DNA of 31,596 nt from an uncultured Bacilli bacterium. GTDB taxonomy: Bacteria; Bacillota_I; Bacilli_A; RF39; UBA660. The stretch covers positions 1-31,596 of the forward strand of contig CANQYF010000004.1 of assembly GCA_947628075.1 (NCBI GenBank), written 5' to 3'. This document shows positions 1 to 7,816 of this stretch, piece after piece. The first letter of the stretch is position 1. Every line of letters begins with the position of its first letter. Both the position numbers and the translations under genes were made by a program. Below the pieces are notes generated by a model. That model had not been told where the DNA came from and did no database searches. It was given only the letters and a program-made list of their open reading frames with translations.

Positions 1-2
1 AA

Positions 3-332
3 GAAGTAAAAAATAAAGAAAAAAGATTCATAAAGATGATAAGAATGATAAATGCCAAAAGTATAGAAGAGATGGAAGCGATAAGTAAAGGAGATGAAGT
101 AATGCGAGACATGGTAAAATTCTTAAGTGAATGGACAAGGAAGAGTAATGAAAATGGCTGGGAAAGATATTTAGAAGATGTAAGATATGAAAGCGAAAAA
201 GAAGGAAGACAATCAGGTTCAAAAGAAACAACTAGAAACACTGCTCTAAAGATGAAGAATCGAGGATATGCGATAGAGGAAATTAGTGCAATAACCAATT
301 TATCTAAAGAAGAAATACTTGCCTTAAAGTAA
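3..332 (+). CDS. Rpn/PD-(D/E)XK transposase-family protein, C-terminal part
   Basis: The frame is open from the window edge with no upstream stop, so this is the 3' part of a longer gene. Methionines near residue 12 are probably internal. The C-terminus is typical of the Rpn (recombination-promoting nuclease, transposase_31-like) family: a segment reading EEMEAISKGDEVMRDMV, then a charged linker and a terminal helical motif of the form GYAIEEISAITNLSKEEI. The nuclease core would lie outside the window. Family members are DNA endonucleases associated with RecA-independent recombination. The gene converges on ddl and shares a bidirectional terminator with it. A decayed copy of nucleotides about 86-150 lies near 18461. 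The family call is by recognition of the tail only. Confidence 0.7.
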   Translation, partial: EVKNKEKRFIKMIRMINAKSIEEMEAISKGDEVMRDMVKFLSEWTRKSNENGWERYLEDVRYESEKEGRQSGSKETTRNTALKMKNRGYAIEEISAITNLSKEEILALK

Positions 333-354
333 AAAAGCTCGTTATTGAGCTTTT
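333..354. terminator. Bidirectional terminator between the Rpn gene and ddl
   Basis: An 8-bp perfect stem, AAAAGCTC pairing with GAGCTTTT around a 6-nt loop, has A/T runs on both flanks. It lies between convergent genes and overlaps the ddl stop codon, so it can serve both strands. Confidence 0.75.
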
Positions 355-1520
355 AATTTGGTTTTATTTCCATTTGATCCATCAAACGTACTTAAAACAT
401 TTGAGTCAAAATTTGTAATTTTTTTCTTTTTATTTTTGTAGTTTTGAATTGTATTTTCAATTAATTCATTTAATAAACTTGTATAGTCTTTTCCTTTAGG
501 AGTAAAGAAGAAAAATGCTAAAGATCCTGGAATAGTATTAGGCTCATTAATATATACATTTTTATTTTCTTTATCAACAAGAAAATCAAATCTTGTTACA
601 CCACTTAAGTTTAATGCTTTAAAGGCTCTAAGACTTATATCATATACTTTTTCTTCTATTTCTTTATCAATTTTAGCCGGAATTATAAAACCAGTGCTGT
701 TATTTTTAGTTTTGTTTTTTGAGCCCGGTGTTAAATATTTATCTTCAAAAGTTAAAAAATCATTTTTAGTTAACATTTCGCCAATTGTGGAAGTTTCAAG
801 TTTATCTTTGTAATCTAAAACAGCACAATCTAATTCTAATAAATTATTTACTACTTTCTCTGCAATAACTTTTTCATCATAATTAATTGCATCATTTATG
901 GCAACTTCTAATTCTTCTTTATTATTTACTACCTTAATGCCAACGCTACTTCCTAGGCAAGCTGGTTTAATAATAACAGGATATTTTAAAGTTTCCACTT
1001 TTTTAATTATATCTTTGCTATTATTTTCATATTCATAATCATAAAACCAAACAAAGTCCGTTACCGGAATACCTTCACTTTTTAATATTTGTTTTTGAAT
1101 TACTTTATCTTGGCCAACGGCAGCACCTAAAATAGAAGGTCCCACATATGGAATATCTAGAGTATCTAAATAGCCTGCCAAAGAGCCATCTTCTACCCCT
1201 TTACCATGGACAATTGGAAAAGCAATATCAATGGTATTAACTATACTATTAAATAAAGAATTTTTATTTAATAATACAAATTCATTATTTTTTTTAGTTA
1301 AAGTAACTTCTTTAGCTTTGTTATGAATATCATCCAAATTTTTATATGTTGCCATATCTCTTAAAATATCGCCAGTATAAAAACGTCGATCTTTACTTAT
1401 ATAAATAGGTACTACTTCATATTTATTTGAATCAATATAGTTCATTGCTTGAACGGCAGTAATAATACTGATTTCGTGTTCAACAGATTCTCCTCCAAAA
1501 ATTACGCCAACTTTATACAT
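342..1520 (-). CDS. ddl: D-alanine--D-alanine ligase
   Basis: ATP-grasp ligase that joins two D-Ala for peptidoglycan precursor synthesis in the cytosol. An ATG at 1518-1520 begins MYKVGVIFGGESVEHEIS, the standard Ddl N-terminus, and is preceded by AAGGAGTGATAAG; a longer frame upstream has no family support. Diagnostic motifs are HGKGVEDG near residue 105, KPACLGSSVGI in the ATP-grasp region, and a C-terminal NEPNTIPGSLAF metal and substrate motif. At 392 residues it is slightly longer than most Ddl proteins, with a polar, lysine-rich C-terminal tail. It follows the MurF-like gene by 4 nt and its ribosome binding site overlaps that gene's end, so ligation of D-Ala-D-Ala and its addition to the muropeptide are co-expressed. 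Confidence 0.95.
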   Translation of the reverse strand: MYKVGVIFGGESVEHEISIITAVQAMNYIDSNKYEVVPIYISKDRRFYTGDILRDMATYKNLDDIHNKAKEVTLTKKNNEFVLLNKNSLFNSIVNTIDIAFPIVHGKGVEDGSLAGYLDTLDIPYVGPSILGAAVGQDKVIQKQILKSEGIPVTDFVWFYDYEYENNSKDIIKKVETLKYPVIIKPACLGSSVGIKVVNNKEELEVAINDAINYDEKVIAEKVVNNLLELDCAVLDYKDKLETSTIGEMLTKNDFLTFEDKYLTPGSKNKTKNNSTGFIIPAKIDKEIEEKVYDISLRAFKALNLSGVTRFDFLVDKENKNVYINEPNTIPGSLAFFFFTPKGKDYTSLLNELIENTIQNYKNKKKKITNFDSNVLSTFDGSNGNKTKLKAQ

Positions 1521-1524
1521 CTTA

Positions 1525-3111
1525 TCACTCCTTATTTTTTTCTTTATATAAATCTGGTAAATCACTTTGTAATAATACATAAGTATCCTTATCTTTTAAA
1601 TCTCTAATCAATTTAAAAGCTTCTAAAATATCATTTAATACATGAACTTTTTTTAAATTATAATTAGAGTTTTTTAAGCCTTCATAAATTGGTTTAGTTT
1701 GATTTTTGCCAATCAAGATTACTTCATCAATTTTGCTTTCTGCAATTAACTTTCCTAATTTATAATTTTCTTCATATAATTTTTCTCCTAATTCAATCAT
1801 ACCAGATGTTATAATCATTTTTTTACCAGGCATATTTTTTAATACATCAATTGCCATTTTACTACCTAAAGGATTATTATTATATGAATCATCTATTAAA
1901 TTAATATCATAATATAGTTTCTTTTCTAAACGATGTGGAACTGGTTTAACATTTTTTATTGCCTTTTTAAGTTCAGGGTATGTTATTCCTAATTCATTCC
2001 CAAGAGCAATCCCTGCCAAAATATTATATAAATTAGCTTTTCCTAATAAAACAGTTTGAAATTCATATTCTTTCTTTTCCTTCTTAAAATATACTTTAAA
2101 AGTTGTTCCTTCATTTGATAATTTAATATCCTTTGCATATATATCAACATCATGATTATCGATACCAATCCATATAATTCGACAATTATTTTTAAGTTTA
2201 TATGTTAATTGTTTTTCATCATCGCCATTTAAAATACCTACTCCATCTGGAGGTAAACTTTCGATAAGTTCAAATTTAGTATTTAAAATATTTTCTTCTG
2301 TTTTAAATGTCTCTAAGTGGGCAATTCCAACTCGGGTGATGATGCCATATTTAGGATGAACAAAATCACATAACATCTTTATTTCGCCTTTTTTAGTTGC
2401 GCCCATTTCTGCAATAAAATAATCATTAAATTTATCTAAATAGTTATTTATAGTTAACATAAGTCCAGAAATTGTATTATAATTTTTGGGAGTTACATAA
2501 GCATTATATTTAGAATTTAAGATATCATATAATATATTTTTAGAACTTGTTTTTCCATAACTACCAGTTATTCCAATTACTTGCATGTTAGGCATGCTTT
2601 GTAATTTTTTTGAGGCTTTTCTTTTGTAATGGGAACTAATGCTCATTTCAATTGGTTTATTAATTAGATTAATTAAAAGAATCATATAATAATTGAAGAA
2701 CATAAGAATACTTATTATAAAATAACAAATGTTACTACCAAATAAATTGTATAAAACAATTATTAATATAATATAGAAAACATTATTAGTTATAATTAAT
2801 CTTTTTAATCTACTAGTATATTTTAATGGTATTTTATAAACTTCTTTTCTTTCTTTATTAATAAATATTATTATTAAAATAAAATAAATAATGCTAAATA
2901 AAATATAATAATTATTAAATAAAAGAATTACTGTTAATAAAGTTAAAATATTTTCATTAATAAAAATACTTTTAAAATGTTTATTTAACCATACGATGTA
3001 TCTATTATCCATTTCATATTTATTTTGTTGAAACATATGTAATACCTTAATATTATATAAATTTAAATAAATAAAATATAATAAGATATTTATTATTAAT
3101 AATAAATTCAA
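1525..3111 (-). CDS. murF: MurF-type Mur ligase with membrane N-terminal region
   Basis: Likely UDP-MurNAc-tripeptide:D-Ala-D-Ala ligase. The Mur ligase ATP-binding P-loop is GITGSYGKTSS at about residues 180-190. It is followed by the central-domain features AEMGATKKGEI, a GIAHLETF segment and NGDDE, and by a C-terminal ligase domain with PHRLE and DDSYNNNP, which are typical MurF motifs. Residues 1-155 are not the usual substrate-binding domain: they hold about four or five hydrophobic segments (roughly 2-20, 53-85, 108-150), so the enzyme should be membrane-anchored. The start is TTG at 3109-3111 with AGGAAGTGA eight bases upstream. It lies 12 nt after the hydrolase gene and 4 nt before ddl. 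The ligase assignment is firm. The exact MurF substrate is inferred from motifs and from the ddl neighbour. Confidence 0.85.
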   Translation of the reverse strand: MNLLLIINILLYFIYLNLYNIKVLHMFQQNKYEMDNRYIVWLNKHFKSIFINENILTLLTVILLFNNYYILFSIIYFILIIIFINKERKEVYKIPLKYTSRLKRLIITNNVFYIILIIVLYNLFGSNICYFIISILMFFNYYMILLINLINKPIEMSISSHYKRKASKKLQSMPNMQVIGITGSYGKTSSKNILYDILNSKYNAYVTPKNYNTISGLMLTINNYLDKFNDYFIAEMGATKKGEIKMLCDFVHPKYGIITRVGIAHLETFKTEENILNTKFELIESLPPDGVGILNGDDEKQLTYKLKNNCRIIWIGIDNHDVDIYAKDIKLSNEGTTFKVYFKKEKKEYEFQTVLLGKANLYNILAGIALGNELGITYPELKKAIKNVKPVPHRLEKKLYYDINLIDDSYNNNPLGSKMAIDVLKNMPGKKMIITSGMIELGEKLYEENYKLGKLIAESKIDEVILIGKNQTKPIYEGLKNSNYNLKKVHVLNDILEAFKLIRDLKDKDTYVLLQSDLPDLYKEKNKE

Positions 3112-3123
3112 TTAAATCACTTC

Positions 3124-3852
3124 CTATTCTAAAAATGACTTTAAGATAGCAATTGTTTGAGGTAAATTTTCTAAATATGCATAATGAGTACAATTATTAT
3201 AAACGCTTAGACCACTATCAGGAATTAATCTTTCAAGTTCATAGGCATCACTTACCGGCACTGCAGTATCATTCTCACCCCAAATTATAAATGTTGGACA
3301 TTTAATTTTTTTAATTTTTTCAGTTATATCATAATTAACATGTTTAACTAAAATGTTTCGCATCATTGGACTAGCATTTTGATAGTCAGCAGATCCCATT
3401 TTAATTTTAATATTATAGGCTATTTTATTAAGTAGAGGAACTTTACTTAATCTTTTAAGGAATTTAACTTTCCAAGATATTTTCTTTTCTCTAACTTTAA
3501 AGGGACTAGCTAAAACTACTAATTTATTTATTTTGTAGGTGGATGCATAAAGTAAGGCTATTTTTCCACCAAAAGAATGTCCAACTAAAGAAACAGCTTG
3601 AATATTTAATTTATCTAAAAGAGAATGAATCATTTTCACATAATCATCTAAACTCCAGGCTGTCTTTGGCTCTTCAGATTCACCAAATCCAGGTAAGTCA
3701 AGGATAATAATTCTATTATTATCTTTTAGAGGATCAGCAATTTTTTTCATCATCTCAATATTTTGACCCCAGCCATGCAAAAAGAGAATAGAATTTTTAT
3801 TCTTATCCCCATAATCTACATAATTTATTTTAATACCTTCATAATTAAACAT
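3124..3852 (-). CDS. Alpha/beta hydrolase
   Basis: Serine hydrolase of the alpha/beta fold, 242 residues. The oxyanion-side motif HGWGQN is near residue 26, the nucleophile elbow GHSFGG places Ser93, the acid is Asp195 in WGENDTAVP, and the base is His223 in CTHYAYLE. There is no signal peptide. The ATG at 3850-3852 is preferred over an upstream frame start because AGGTGATGAA sits directly before it and the protein then begins MFNYEGIKINYVDYG, the usual family opening. It is the first gene of an apparent hydrolase-murF-ddl run. Substrate unknown; the context suggests an envelope-related or housekeeping esterase, but that is inference. Confidence 0.88.
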   Translation of the reverse strand: MFNYEGIKINYVDYGDKNKNSILFLHGWGQNIEMMKKIADPLKDNNRIIILDLPGFGESEEPKTAWSLDDYVKMIHSLLDKLNIQAVSLVGHSFGGKIALLYASTYKINKLVVLASPFKVREKKISWKVKFLKRLSKVPLLNKIAYNIKIKMGSADYQNASPMMRNILVKHVNYDITEKIKKIKCPTFIIWGENDTAVPVSDAYELERLIPDSGLSVYNNCTHYAYLENLPQTIAILKSFLE

Positions 3853-3919
3853 TTCATCACCTAATAAATTACATTTATATTTTAACAAATTGCCTAGATA
3901 AAGTCTATATTTATTGAAT

Positions 3920-4132
3920 TTATAAAAATCTTATTTTGATGTCACCAGTTATATAATCGTTATAAGAAAAACTCTTTTCTAAACCATCCATATTAATACT
4001 AAAAATATTTGGATATATTTTATATAAAATTCCTTCATATCTAGATATTTTATTGCGCATGCCATAAACAGTTACTATCACACGTTTATTTAAGTTGTTT
4101 TTTAATTTATCTTTAACAATATCCAAATTCAT
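3920..4132 (-). CDS. veg: Veg protein
   Basis: A 70-residue protein of the Veg family, a small SH3-like beta-barrel found across Bacillota and linked in B. subtilis to biofilm gene expression. The family pattern is visible: an N-terminal helix (DIVKDKLKNNLNKRV), then strands around YGMRNKISRYEGILYKIYPNIF and a final FSYNDYITGDIKI strand. Its ATG overlaps the yabG stop by one base (TAATG), so translation is coupled. The order yabG then veg is the same as in B. subtilis. Confidence 0.9.
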   Translation of the reverse strand: MNLDIVKDKLKNNLNKRVIVTVYGMRNKISRYEGILYKIYPNIFSINMDGLEKSFSYNDYITGDIKIRFL

Positions 4133-4917
4133 TATCTAGGATACCCCACATACATAAGACCATTTCCCATGATTCCACCCATGCCATCTTTACCATATTT
4201 TGTTTTTTCTAAGGTACTTTTGATATCTATTTCTTTATTTCTTTCGGTTAAAGCAATGGTAACAGCAATAATCGCCGGATCTAAAGCATGAATATTTACT
4301 CTTTTCGGGCTAGAGGCATAATTAGCTCCCGCTTTAATTAATTCTTCATAATTGCTTTGACAAGCTCCGGCTATAATAACTAATTTTTCATGACTTTTTT
4401 CGTAATTGCGGGCGGCTTTTACAGCTTTGATAAAGTTTTTGGTATTTTTGTAATTATCATTACTGGCCATATCCCCTTTTTTCTTGAAATAAGCATCATG
4501 CCCGGTAATGATTAAGATATCTGGCTTATATTCTTTTAATAATAATCCCACTTGTTCATACATATCTTCTTCTTTTATTTTTTTTCCTATCGCAAAAACA
4601 CCAGAATATTTATAAAACTTTAAACATTTATCTAAATATTCACTATCACCATCAATATGCAATATCTTTCCTGGTAAATAAAAATAGTCATCTTTATCTA
4701 TATTTTTGCTTTGCCGACTTTCATTTTTAAATGATTCAGCAAATTCATCTTCTCTTGGTTTGTCACATTTAACTAAATCTCCTAAAGAGCTATCAGCATA
4801 AAGTCTTACTTCCACACCTTTTAAATAATAAACTCCATCTTCTATGTTAATTACTTTAAAAACAGTATCATTATTATAACTTTTTCGAGTTACAAAATCC
4901 CCTTTATTAATTTCCAA
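4132..4917 (-). CDS. yabG: Sporulation-specific cysteine protease YabG
   Basis: YabG processes spore coat and cortex-associated proteins in the mother cell. The protein starts MEINKGDFVTRKSY, matching the family N-terminus, if the TTG at 4915-4917 is used; GGTGAT lies a few bases upstream. TTG and GTG codons further upstream are alternatives. The central GKILHIDGD, the PDILIITGHDAYFKK motif with His140 and the IIAGACQSNYEEL motif with Cys186 are the expected catalytic residues. Their 46-residue spacing agrees with the known C. difficile pair His172/Cys218. The length of 261 residues is normal. It is transcribed divergently from spoVG. A CATAnnnT element in the upstream region could be a mother-cell sigma -10 site, but this is weak. 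Confidence 0.93.
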   Translation of the reverse strand: MEINKGDFVTRKSYNNDTVFKVINIEDGVYYLKGVEVRLYADSSLGDLVKCDKPREDEFAESFKNESRQSKNIDKDDYFYLPGKILHIDGDSEYLDKCLKFYKYSGVFAIGKKIKEEDMYEQVGLLLKEYKPDILIITGHDAYFKKKGDMASNDNYKNTKNFIKAVKAARNYEKSHEKLVIIAGACQSNYEELIKAGANYASSPKRVNIHALDPAIIAVTIALTERNKEIDIKSTLEKTKYGKDGMGGIMGNGLMYVGYPR

Positions 4918-4993
4918 AAATATCACCAATAAAATTTTATGTCTAAAATTTAAAAAAAGAATTATTAGTTACTTATTTTATATAAAAAAAATA

Positions 4994-5022
4994 TTGCAAA
5001 TTATTGATAAATGTTTTAAAAT
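4994..5022 (+). promoter_or_regulatory. Sigma-A-type promoter of spoVG
   Basis: TTGCAA (4994-4999) and TAAAAT (5017-5022) are separated by 17 bp. The predicted start site leaves a leader of about 33 nt before the spoVG ATG, with AAAGGAGTG as ribosome binding site. Confidence 0.6.
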
Positions 5023-5061
5023 GAAAGTGTCAATTGTGATAAACATAAAAGGAGTGAAAGA

Positions 5062-5340
5062 ATGGAAATTACAAGAGTGCGCGTTCACAAAATTGATAGA
5101 GAAGGTTCTAGACTTAAAGGTTATGCAACTGTAACTATCGATGATTGCTTTGTTGTAAGCAACATTAGAATTATAGAAGGAGAAAACAGATTATTTTGCG
5201 CTATGCCAAGTCGTAAAGTAAATGATGATAAATTTGAAGATATAGTTCATCCAACAAACGCAGAAACAAGAGAAATGTTTGAAACTGCTATTTTGAATGA
5301 ATATAATAATCCAACTGTAGAAGAAGAAAACAATAATTAA
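5062..5340 (+). CDS. spoVG: SpoVG RNA/DNA-binding regulator
   Basis: A 92-residue SpoVG. The N-terminal MEITRVRVHKIDREGSRLKGYATVTID and the central DCFVVSNIRIIEG...MPSRK segment are strongly conserved family blocks. SpoVG is a small nucleic-acid-binding protein that influences septation and asymmetric division at sporulation and, in several pathogens, global gene expression. The C-terminal tail is acidic and Asn-rich, as is common. The ATG follows AAAGGAGTGAAAGA. A sigma-A-like promoter precedes it and a strong hairpin terminator follows, so it appears to be a single-gene transcript. Confidence 0.96.
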   Translation: MEITRVRVHKIDREGSRLKGYATVTIDDCFVVSNIRIIEGENRLFCAMPSRKVNDDKFEDIVHPTNAETREMFETAILNEYNNPTVEEENNN

Positions 5341-5344
5341 TGCT

Positions 5345-5376
5345 AAAACTATTGCTATTTCAGGCAGTAGTTTTTT
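5345..5376 (+). terminator. Terminator after spoVG
   Basis: AAAACTATTGC pairs with GCAGTAGTTTT (11 pairs with one T-G wobble) around an 8-nt loop, followed by a T run. It lies directly downstream of the spoVG stop. Confidence 0.8.
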
Positions 5377-5389
5377 CATGCAATAAATA

Positions 5390-5418
5390 TTGTCGTAAAA
5401 GTATAATTATGTTAAAAT
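5390..5418 (+). promoter_or_regulatory. Likely promoter of the HerA-like gene
   Basis: TTGTCG (5390-5395) and TAAAAT (5413-5418) are separated by 17 bp, about 31 nt before the ATG at 5450. Confidence 0.5.
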
Positions 5419-5449
5419 ATTTTTATAAGATAGTTAGGGTGTTGATAAT

Positions 5450-7324
5450 ATGTTTGGAAAAATATTATACATTAGTGATAATACAGCTTATATAGAAAAT
5501 AAAGTCTCTGAAGATATTGGCAGTGATCTTTTAAATTATCATGTTATTTTTGAAAATAAGGATCAAAAAATACTGGGAGAAATAGTTGAAATTAACTATG
5601 ATAAAATAAAAATTAATCTTTTGGGAGAATTTACCAATGGTAAATTTAGTAATGGTCTTATTAGAAAGGCTTCTTTAAATAGTACAATTAGAATAATTAA
5701 TAAGGATGAATTATTAGAATTAATTGGAGTTGAATCAAAAGATTATTTTAAATTAGGAGAATGTGGTACTTATAAAGGCTTTGCTGTTTGTCCTAAAATA
5801 AATGATTTATTTTCAAGCCATATGTGCATTTTTGGTAATAGTGGTAGTGGTAAATCATGTGGAGTTGCCAGAATAGTTCAAAATATATTAGAAAACAAAA
5901 ACTCGATTGCTTACAATGCTAATTTTATCTTTTTTGATTCTTTTGGGGAATATAAAAACGCTTTTCAAAAAATCAATTCTATAAATAATAATTATAGTTA
6001 TAAATTTGTTAGTTCTTCTAAAAAAGAAGAAGGCGATTATCTTTTAAATTTGCCACTTAACTTATTAACTGTTGATGACTGGGCTATTTTGTTACAAGCG
6101 GAAAAACACTCGCAATTAACAATTATTGAAAGTGCATTAAATTATGCAAGAATTTTTGCATCACATAATTCAGAAGTTGATAATTTAAAAAATAATATTA
6201 TCGCTAAAGCCTTGTTAACAATTTTATATAGTTCTGAAACAGCTTCTAGAAAGAAAGACGAAATATTTGAAATTATTGATATTTGTCATACTAAAGAATT
6301 TAACTTTGATTCGGAAATACCAGGTGTCGGTTATACTAGAACATTTAGTGAATGTTTTATGATTGATTCTAAAGGCAGATTTGGAGAAGAAGTTTTAATT
6401 ACGGATTATATATTAAAATATGCTGACATGGAAGTTACTAGACTTTCCAACAGCGAGAATCTTTCCTTTTCATTAGAAGAATTTGCAAAAGCTTTAGAAT
6501 TTACTTTAATTAGTGAAGGATTTAATCAAAACAAGAATATGCATGATGATGCTCAAATAATAAAAGTAAGATTAAATGCTATAATTAAAAGTAATTTAAA
6601 AGAAATATTCACTAGTGAATATATGTCAGTATCAACTTTTATTACTAAATTATTAACTATTGAAGATAAAAAGGCCCAAATTGTTAATATAAATCTAGAA
6701 AATTTATCAGATTCATATGCTAAGTCTTTAGTTAAAATATATTCAAGAATAATATTTGATTTTTCTAAAGGAAATGCCAGTAGAGCAACGATACCTTTCC
6801 ACTTATTTTTGGAAGAAGCTCATAGATATATTCAAAAGGATAACGATACTTTTCTTTTAGGTTATAACATTTTTGATCGGATAGCTAAAGAAGGTCGTAA
6901 ATATGGCGTTATTTTAGATATTATTTCGCAAAGACCAGTAGAAATAAGTGATACAGTAATTGCTCAATGTTCTAATTTTTTAATTTTTAAAATGACTCAC
7001 CCACTAGATATTAAATATATTGAAGAAATGCTTCCTAATATTTCTAGTGATGTTATTCAAAAAATGAAAGTATTACAACCAGGTACTTGTGTCGGCTTTG
7101 GTAGTGCTTTTAAAATACCAATGATTGTAAGATTAGATATGCCAAACCCAAGACCATATTCAGCATCATGCGACGTTTCATCATATTGGGATTCAATGGC
7201 AAGAATCGATAATGATATTAATGATAATACCGAGATTAATAATTCTAATAATGATGTTAATAGCGTTAATAATGTAGGCGCTAATGTAGATAATATATCT
7301 TTTGATACAATTGATAATTTATAA
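5450..7324 (+). CDS. HerA/FtsK-superfamily ATPase (DUF87-type)
   Basis: A 624-residue P-loop ATPase of the HerA type. An N-terminal beta-rich HAS-barrel-like region (about 1-110) precedes Walker A GNSGSGKS (Lys135) and the Walker B motif FHLFLEEAHRY with Glu455/Glu456. A downstream block GRKYGVILDIISQRP contains the usual sensor and arginine-finger region. HerA proteins form hexameric DNA translocases. Many are paired with nuclease, SIR2 or other effector genes in antiphage systems, but no nuclease gene (NurA-like or other) adjoins this one. The last 40 residues are Asn/Asp-rich low complexity. It has its own promoter and terminator and ends 201 bp before the T7SS operon, so a functional link with secretion is possible but unproven. 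Confidence 0.85.
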   Translation: MFGKILYISDNTAYIENKVSEDIGSDLLNYHVIFENKDQKILGEIVEINYDKIKINLLGEFTNGKFSNGLIRKASLNSTIRIINKDELLELIGVESKDYFKLGECGTYKGFAVCPKINDLFSSHMCIFGNSGSGKSCGVARIVQNILENKNSIAYNANFIFFDSFGEYKNAFQKINSINNNYSYKFVSSSKKEEGDYLLNLPLNLLTVDDWAILLQAEKHSQLTIIESALNYARIFASHNSEVDNLKNNIIAKALLTILYSSETASRKKDEIFEIIDICHTKEFNFDSEIPGVGYTRTFSECFMIDSKGRFGEEVLITDYILKYADMEVTRLSNSENLSFSLEEFAKALEFTLISEGFNQNKNMHDDAQIIKVRLNAIIKSNLKEIFTSEYMSVSTFITKLLTIEDKKAQIVNINLENLSDSYAKSLVKIYSRIIFDFSKGNASRATIPFHLFLEEAHRYIQKDNDTFLLGYNIFDRIAKEGRKYGVILDIISQRPVEISDTVIAQCSNFLIFKMTHPLDIKYIEEMLPNISSDVIQKMKVLQPGTCVGFGSAFKIPMIVRLDMPNPRPYSASCDVSSYWDSMARIDNDINDNTEINNSNNDVNSVNNVGANVDNISFDTIDNL

Positions 7325-7335
7325 CATAATTTTAT

Positions 7336-7365
7336 AGATTGGTAGTAAAATGCCAATCTTTTTTT
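7336..7365 (+). terminator. Terminator after the HerA-like gene
   Basis: AGATTGG pairs with CCAATCT around a 10-nt loop, followed by seven T residues. It isolates the HerA gene from the T7SS operon. Confidence 0.8.
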
Positions 7366-7408
7366 AGCATTAAAAGGAGGACATTATAGTCATCTTTTTT
7401 TATCTTTT

Positions 7409-7441
7409 TTTGTCAAAAAATAACTCGTAAATATTGACAAA
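7409..7441. promoter_or_regulatory. Inverted repeat overlapping the T7SS -35 box
   Basis: TTTGTCAA (7409-7416) and TTGACAAA (7434-7441) are perfect 8-bp inverted arms 17 bp apart. The right arm contains the complete -35 hexamer TTGACA. This geometry fits an operator for a dimeric regulator. The heptamer TTGTCAA is one base away from the Spo0A box TTGTCGAA and recurs upstream of spo0A in this window. Confidence 0.5.
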
Positions 7442-7462
7442 GGGGGGGGGGTGTTTTATAAT
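7434..7462 (+). promoter_or_regulatory. Consensus T7SS promoter with a G10 tract in its spacer
   Basis: A perfect -35 TTGACA (7434-7439) and a perfect -10 TATAAT (7457-7462) are separated by 17 bp. Positions 7442-7451 are ten uninterrupted G residues inside the spacer. The present length gives the optimal 17 bp. Insertion or deletion by slipped-strand pairing would change promoter strength. The predicted leader to the first ATG (7526) is about 57 nt. Confidence 0.85.
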
Positions 7463-7525
7463 CAAAATAAATAGAGAATAAAGAAGAACTGTTTTTTATT
7501 CAAAAGCAAGGAGGTGAAAGATAGA

Positions 7526-7798
7526 ATGGCTCAAATAAGTATGGAACCAAGTGCTGTAATAGAATGTGGGCAAAATATTAAAAATTCTGCTTCAGAATAC
7601 AATCAAAAAATTGAAAAAATATATTCCATAGTTGCTGATTTAAAAAACGCATGGACAGGAAGTGCTGCATCCAGATTCACTGATAAAATTGAAAGCTATG
7701 AAGAAGAGTATAAAAAATTTGGCACTTTAATTAATGATTTTGGTGCATTATTAGAAGCAATTGGAAAAGATTATCAAAATTTAGAAGAAAACTTATAA
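7526..7798 (+). CDS. WXG100 family T7SS substrate (EsxA-like)
   Basis: A 90-residue helical-hairpin protein of the WXG100 family. Trp43-Thr-Gly45 sits in the turn (KNAWTGSAASRF), and the C-terminal secretion signal YxxxE is present as Tyr83...Glu87. The ATG at 7526 is chosen because AAGGAGGTG (7508-7516) is an ideal ribosome binding site with 9-base spacing; an in-frame GTG lies inside that site and is not credible. It is the first gene of the secretion operon, 18 nt before its probable partner. WXG100 proteins are usually exported as dimers through EssC-type ATPases and can act as structural components, chaperones or effectors. Confidence 0.93.
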   Translation: MAQISMEPSAVIECGQNIKNSASEYNQKIEKIYSIVADLKNAWTGSAASRFTDKIESYEEEYKKFGTLINDFGALLEAIGKDYQNLEENL

Positions 7799-7816
7799 AA
7801 AAGGAGGAATTAAAAA

